Source: Sinotaia quadrata (Eukaryota; Mollusca; Gastropoda; Architaenioglossa; Viviparidae). From it: a stretch of 64,000 bases of DNA. The notes under the pieces were generated by a model. The model saw only the letters and a program-made list of their open reading frames with translations, was not told the origin of the DNA and did no database searches. Each line of letters starts with the position of its first letter. Position 1 is the stretch's first letter. Shown one piece after another: positions 58,500 to 64,000 of this stretch. Both the position numbers and the translations under genes were made by a program. The stretch spans positions 64,882,335 to 64,946,334 of the forward strand of contig CM054178.1 of assembly GCA_028829895.1 (NCBI GenBank). The letters are read 5' to 3'.

Positions 58500-58800
58500 A
58501 TAATTAGTGTCAGGCTTCCAAACAGGACTACAATATATTTCTTATCACAATGACGTTTTAGTCACCATATCGTTCTTGTCGCAATTTCATTCTTGACGAA
58601 ATGTTTTTCTTGACTCAATTTCATTCATGACCCAATGTCGTTCTTGTCATAATTTAATTCTTGTGCTAATGTCATTCTTGTTATAATGTCGTCCTTGACA
58701 CAATTCTCACAATGTCGTTCTTCTCACAATTCTATTCTTGTTACAATAACATTTTTCCTAAAATTTCATTCTTGTCACAAAGTCGTTCTTGTTACAAACG
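58500..58800. repeat. Short-period CTTGTCACAATGTCGTT-type repeats
   Basis: About 16 imperfect 17-20-bp units alternating CTTGTCACAATTTCATT and CTTGACACAATGTCGTT. Shorter runs occur at 52125-52230, 60560-60780 and 62095-62220. A sub-repeat of the 2-kb unit. Confidence 0.85.
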
Positions 58801-61164
58801 TAGTTCAGTGACAATGCTACTGATATTTAATAATCCTCTCAACACAAACAAAATAAATGATATCAGTTTGTACTGAACAAAATAACTGTTTCATTGCCGC
58901 TTCCAGAAAATAACATGATGGCGGTATAGTTTTTTTGGCAATTGTGGAAAGTCGTTTTGTATCTATCTATCTGTCTCTCTGAGAGTCAATACATATGTCA
59001 CTTCGCATCAAATATTCAGTCTAAAATAATTTAATCGTTTAAATAAAGCGCTTCCTATTGTTGAATGCTCGTACAATTTACAGTTGAAATCTTGTTGTGA
59101 TTTATCAAATTAGTATAAACGTGGAGCCCGTACGCGAAATGAATTATTATTTTCTTTAAGTTTCATTATTTATTCATAACGAAATTTGTCAATTCGATAA
59201 ATGTTGAAAGCTAACGCATGTTTGTATTTCAATTATGTGAACGGTCCTAATTTACTACATAGAGACTATTAATAATGCTGAGAATTTTTGCTAATAAGAC
59301 TTGAAATTCGAACAATCAATCAACTTAAATGGGATTGTCATATAGAATTTAAAGATTTAGTATTTTAGTAACTTTATCTACATAAGTGGAATTGTCATAT
59401 ACAATTGAAAAAGATTAGTATTATTACATCATTATTACATTTTACTCTATATTACATCATCAACAGTATTTTCTTCTATTATTTCTTGGAACAGCAGGGT
59501 TGTCTCCCATAATTATATGATCAAACATTGTAATAATTTACTTCTAAAATAACAAATATTTTAAAAAAGCGTTAATACAGTATTGTGCAATCGCCTACTT
59601 TACATACAATTTCCTAAAATATCTTTAATTGTCTTTAAAGATATTATGTTATTATAAATATACAGATATTTATTTCATAGGAACTTTTTTTTTTATAAAG
59701 TGTTAAGGACTCTGGAAAATAAAGCATTTTAAAATATTTATCAGCAGTCAAATTAATATAAATACAAACAAAATTTTGAAAACCCTCCATCCATTTGGAG
59801 GGTTTTGTGCTTCAAAATGTTAATTTTCTGTTGTTTCTTCAAATGCTCTATAAACTTTCAACACAATATAAACCTGCTACACATCACAACGTAACAACTC
59901 TTAGTGTACCTTTCTTATATTTGCAGATTGTAAAATTCAAGTAGTTTTCAGGTGTTGGTGTATAGTGTATACTGTATATGATAAGACCACATGTATAAAG
60001 AATAAAAATACTCTTTTTATTTCCTCGCTGACTTCTCCCCACAGAGGCTGCAGATTTTTTATCGTCATATATTCACAGTCTGGGGTTGCCTCTATGGAAC
60101 TTCTACTCCTCACTGGCTTCAGGAGGGAGAAATTAGTGGAGTTGCGTTGGATAAGCCATTGCGTGCCGTGTTGTTCTCTCGTTGCCGGTGTTAAGCCGGT
60201 CGAGCGAATTATCGAGTACAATATAGACTTGCTACATTACTATACGTATGTGTATGTTTCATATAATGACAGATTGCAAAATTCAGGTGGTTGTCTAGTG
60301 TTGGGTTATAGGATAAGACCACATGTATGAAGAATAAAGAGTAATCTTACAGCACTTACGCATATAAGCAAAGCATAACAACCCCCACCCCCACCCCCAC
60401 CCCCCCCAACACACACACACATACACAAACAAAAATGAAATGTTATCAGTTTGTACTGAACAAAATAATTGTTTTATTGCCGCTTCCAGAAAATAACATG
60501 ATGTCACTACAGTGTGTGGCAACTGTGCAAGAAATGATACTAATTACAATATACTTCTTATCATAATGCCACTTCCGATATCGTTCTTGTCACAATAACG
60601 TTTTTGTCACAATGTTATTCTTTTCACAATTTCAATCATGACACAATGTCGCTCTTGTCACAATTTAATTCTTGTCCTACTGTCATTCTTATTATAATGT
60701 CGTCCTTGATACAATTTCACTCGTCACAATGTCGTTCGAATCACAATTCTATTCTTGTCACAAACGTACTTCCAGTGACAATGTCACTGATATCTTAATG
60801 CTCTTAATATATTAACTGTTCTTTGTCACATTGATGAAAATAATTATGCCATTCTTTTTACAACGAAATTTGTCAATTCGATACATGTTGCAATTATATG
60901 AACCGTCCTAATTTACTGCTTAGAGATTGTTAATAGTGCTGTGAATTTATACTAATGAGAATTGCAATTCGAACAATCTATTAACTTAATTAAATGGGAT
61001 TGCCATAGAGAATTTAAAGGTTTATTATTTTAGTAACTCTATCTACATCAATGGAATTGTCATATATAATTGAAAAATTAAATCGTTAATAAATTTTACT
61101 CTATATCACATCACCAACAGTTAGAAGAAGCAAAATAATTTCTTCACAATTATTTCTTGAAACA

Positions 61165-61390
61165 GCAGAGATGGGGGGAGATCGATAGCAGGTTAACGTC
61201 ACCACTGGAGCTTGCGTTGACCATTTCGTCAGCAGATGTTATCTGATCTGGAGTGCCCTAGTGGGACCCCACAGCCTCGTGGTTGCGTTCCGAGGTAAAG
61301 GGCAGGAAGACTGGCGAAAGGAGTTTTAAAAAAATGTCGCACCAGTTCGGCACACAACCTCAACTGCCTCCACTTCAGTAGGTTGAAACA
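61165..61390 (+). repeat. GC-rich interspersed repeat, copy g
   Basis: Reads GATCGATAGCAGGTTAACGT, CAGATGTTATCTGATCTGGA and CAACCTCAACTGCCTCC; it interrupts the 2-kb repeat unit after AACAGCAGAGATGGG and resumes at TCAGGAGTTGCCTCCCAT. Confidence 0.8.
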
Positions 61391-62230
61391 TCAGGAGTTG
61401 CCTCCCATGATTAGGAAATCAAACCAATCTAATAAAATTACTCTAAATTTACAAATGTTTTTAAAATATTATAATACAGTATTGCGCAATCTACGACTTT
61501 ACATAAAATTTCTCTAGGATAATGTTAACTTTTTTTACAATTAATACGTTGTTGTAAATATCCTCATATTTATTTTATAGCAACTTGTTTCTTGTAAGGT
61601 GTTAAGGCCACAGGAAAGTAAATCACTTTTAAAAATATTTAATAAGCAGTCAAATTAATATAAATATATAAAAAATTTTGAAGACCTTTCTGCATGAAGG
61701 GTTTTGTGTTTCATAATGTTAATTCTATATGCTCTCTTCAAATATTCTTTAAATTTCTATTACTTTGATGGGAGCGAATTACTGAGCACAATATAGACTT
61801 GCAACACATTACTACACGTAATGAGTTTGTGTTGTTTCATACAAAGACTGCAAAATTCAGGTGGTTGTCTAGTGTTGGGGTTTAGGATAAAACCACATGT
61901 ATAAAAAATAATCTTACTGCACTCACGCATATAAGCAAAGCATAACAACCTCTGCACCCCACCCTACACACAAAATTATATCCATTTGTACTGAACAAAA
62001 TAATTGTTTCATTGCGCTTCCAGAAAATAATATGTCAGTACAGTGTGTGGCAATTGTGCAAGAAATGATACTAATTACAATATACTTCTTATCACAATTG
62101 TGTGTCAGTCAATATGTCGTTCTTGTCACAATAATGTTTTTTTTGTCACCGTGTTGTTCTTGTCACAATTTCATTCATGACACAATGTCTTTCTTGTCAC
62201 AATTTAATTCTTGTGTGTATTACACTCTCT

Positions 62231-63585
62231 GTCACCCCAGATTTTTTCCCCCGCTGTCTTTTCCCCAGAGGATGCAGGAAGCTTTCTTATCGTACATATT
62301 CTCAGCTTAGGTGAAGAATATCGTACATATTCTCAGCTGAAGAAACGTCCTCTCCTCACTGTATTCCCGAGAGGGCGGGGGTGGGTGTATGTCTAGTAGA
62401 TGTAGAATTTTCCACCCCCTTGTAGTGATGGTATCCGATGTTGTCTCCCTGTATGTGTTTGAAGTCTGTGGCTCGTTTTGTAGGTTGTTGTAGTGGAGAT
62501 TCTACAGTCTTGATATTGTGATGTCTTGCGATGATTTTCAGGAGAGTGTGTGTGTCCTTGCATGTCGCTGGTGATGATCGCTCGTTTGTTGTGATGCACA
62601 TCGGCATGTCCGGTCGATGGAGGTAGGCATTAGCCCGGAGTTCCGTTGACTAAGTCGCCGTTGTTGTTGTGGCGCATGGGGGTTGGGGGGTGGGGTAGGG
62701 TTACAGAGCCCAGGCTAGAAACACACCAAGTCTGTACTTAGCGTGTATGTGTGCCCGGGATGTTCAACCCCCTTTCCTGCTTAGTGGTTTTTGTGGCGCT
62801 GTTGTTGGTTTTGTCCCCGGCGTCCATTGGGTTGTATAAAGGTGTGTGCTGGTGGTCAGTATAGATGATCTAGCATCAGTTGAATCATATCTGCAATTGG
62901 GTGATTGTAATAACCCCAATTGAAATGTACTGATGCTCACTGCGCCTTTGCCATTGTTGTCAATGGTGTCGGTCGAGGTTGTTGTGGTGGCGTTGATGTT
63001 GTTGCGATTCCTGTTGGCATTGTGGTTGTTGTTGTTGATCTTGATGTTGTTTTCTGATGCGTTGTGGTGGGCGCCGTTTTTCAATTTTGAGCTCTGTTCT
63101 GTGTTTTTCTTGTGGTGATTCGGGTAGTGGTGAGAGGGCAGGAGCCAATCGTGTACTTGTAAGTTCAGCGATGGCTACTGCGAATTTCTGTCGGTCTGTC
63201 TTCTTCCTATGGAGGGTGTGTGTGTGTGTAGGTCAGCTGATTTAGTGCGATTTTCCTTTTTGTCTTTCGTCGTTTTTTGCGTGTTAATTTCTTTCCCGGT
63301 TTTCTTTGGTTTGTCGTCTTCGTTTGTAGTTTGTGTTTCTTTGATTTGTCGTCTTCATTTGTAGTTTGTGTTTCTTTGATTTCTGAAGTGTTGGTGGGAA
63401 TTTGACGTCTCTTCTTTTCCGCGGTGGTGGCCGAGGTTTGAGAGAAAGCTTGTCTTATTTCTTCTTTGTCCGTCTGTGTATAGCGTGTTTTGGTCGTCGT
63501 CGGCAGTTTTGAAATAATGTTGGTCTATGTTTCGCCATCCGTTGATGTCATTTTCGGCTGTATAGTCAGATGTTTTTCAAGAGCC
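62231..63585 (-). other. Low-complexity region, possible retrotransposon ORF1 relic
   Basis: G/T-rich on the + strand (GTTGTTGTGGTGGC words). On the - strand there are overlapping short frames rich in Gln, Asn, His, Lys and Arg (62764-63084, 62960-63148 and a Lys/Thr-rich stretch to about 63480). Such composition fits the tail of a LINE or Tx1 ORF1, but no domain is intact. A sequence near 62240-62390 resembles one at 60010-60110. Confidence 0.3.
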
Positions 63586-63589
63586 TCGC

Positions 63590-63690
63590 AGTGCGTCTGA
63601 GGTGGAGGGCAGGAGGGCTGGCGGAAGGGGGTGAAACAGTTTGGCGCACACCCTCAACCGCCCTCCGTCGGTTGAGGAGGTGGGGGGCGA
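63590..63690 (+). repeat. GC-rich interspersed repeat, copy h
   Basis: Reads GAGGTGGAGGGCAGGAGGGC, GGCGCACACCCTCAACCGCC and CTCCGTCGG: the cleanest copy of the family's right half. Confidence 0.8.
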
Positions 63691-64000
63691 AGCCGCCATA
63701 TTGGTGGTGTTGAAGATGGTCAGGGCGCTCACGTATTGGAGAATTGGAATGTATTTACAGAGTACTGGTTATGTTCATATTTACACATAGAGTCTTTATC
63801 TTTTCCTTATTTATTTGTACGGTGATTATTGTTGTATGATGGGAAAATATTCCCACATATATATTTTATATAAATTTTCATTTGTGGAATGAGTGCATAT
63901 TGCGTCCTGTTTACAGAGAAGGGAAGCCCTGGAACGAATGAGAGACATGTGTGGAAGATTTAGGGACTGGCGTTTGATGTCTGCGGTGTTTGAAGTCTGC
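63691..64000 (+). other. Right edge, possible exon start at 63920
   Basis: An acceptor-like CCTGTTTACAG at about 63909-63919 is followed by an open frame to the window end (REALERMRDMCGRFRDW). No family recognised and no downstream sequence to test it. Confidence 0.2.

Larger units (their letters stand above)
51120..62230. repeat. Large repeat array, roughly 2-kb unit, six copies
   Basis: An ordered set of words recurs about every 1-3 kb. The landmark AATTTTGAATACCCTTCTGT and its AGGAGGGTTT partner occurs near 51437 (variant), 53717, 56913, 57963, 59770 and 61675. Each is followed by GAGCACAATATAGGCA, CAGGTGGTTGTCTAGTGTTG, GTACTGAACAAAATAATTG, CATTGCCGCTTCCAGAAAAT and a CTTGTCACAATGTCGTT series. 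Copies are diverged and broken by insertions. The unit encodes nothing recognisable. Confidence 0.8.

Noticed and set aside
62764..63148. Asn/Gln-rich - strand frames considered as a prion-like or transcription-factor protein
   Set aside because: Overlapping frames over a GTT/TTG-rich stretch; low complexity explains them and no domain is present.

Overview
The window is AT-rich animal nuclear DNA: introns with GT..AG borders, long 3' flanks, microsatellites, many minisatellites, a poly(A)-tailed LINE, and Helitron, Harbinger and pogo-type relics. Gene density is low. The transposon mix and the gene content suit a lophotrochozoan, most plausibly a mollusc; that assignment is inference, because no species-specific marker was seen.

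Left part (1.8-6.8 kb, + strand): the last four coding exons of a Slo2/KCNT sodium-activated potassium channel. Its 5' part lies outside the window. Its introns carry minisatellites, one of which repeats a decayed copy of its own splice-acceptor/exon-start sequence. From 6.8 to 16.9 kb there is 3' flank and then a zone of tandem repeats.

Centre (16.9-40 kb, - strand): two paralogous genes built around a very large helicase exon. Each encodes a complete superfamily 1A (UvrD/Rep/FBH1-like) helicase core. The core is followed by a PD-(D/E)XK-nuclease-like segment, a DEDD-exonuclease-fold-like segment without obvious catalytic acids, an acidic stretch and a conserved C-terminal tail. The distal gene (24.5-38.0 kb) can be assembled from four exons whose splice phases match exactly (0, 0, 1). 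The two small exons upstream of the helicase encode the two halves of a CARD death-fold domain. The predicted product is a 1026-residue CARD-UvrD helicase. That layout recalls RIG-I-like receptors (CARD plus helicase) but uses an unrelated helicase superfamily, so it is the best candidate here for an undescribed innate-immune sensor. The proximal paralogue (16.9-19.6 kb) has the same helicase and C-terminal layout, but no CARD exon was found near it. A Helitron helicase relic and other repeats sit in the introns of the CARD gene.

Right part (40-64 kb): no host gene was recognised. Duplicated blocks (41-50.5 kb) are interrupted by a young, 5'-truncated L1/Tx1-type LINE with a perfect 11-bp target-site duplication. 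A roughly 2-kb repeat unit recurs six times (51-62 kb) and is interrupted by a broken HARBI1/PIF transposase. A GC-rich interspersed repeat is present in about eight copies in both orientations. The last 1.6 kb is low-complexity, possibly decayed retrotransposon ORF1 sequence.
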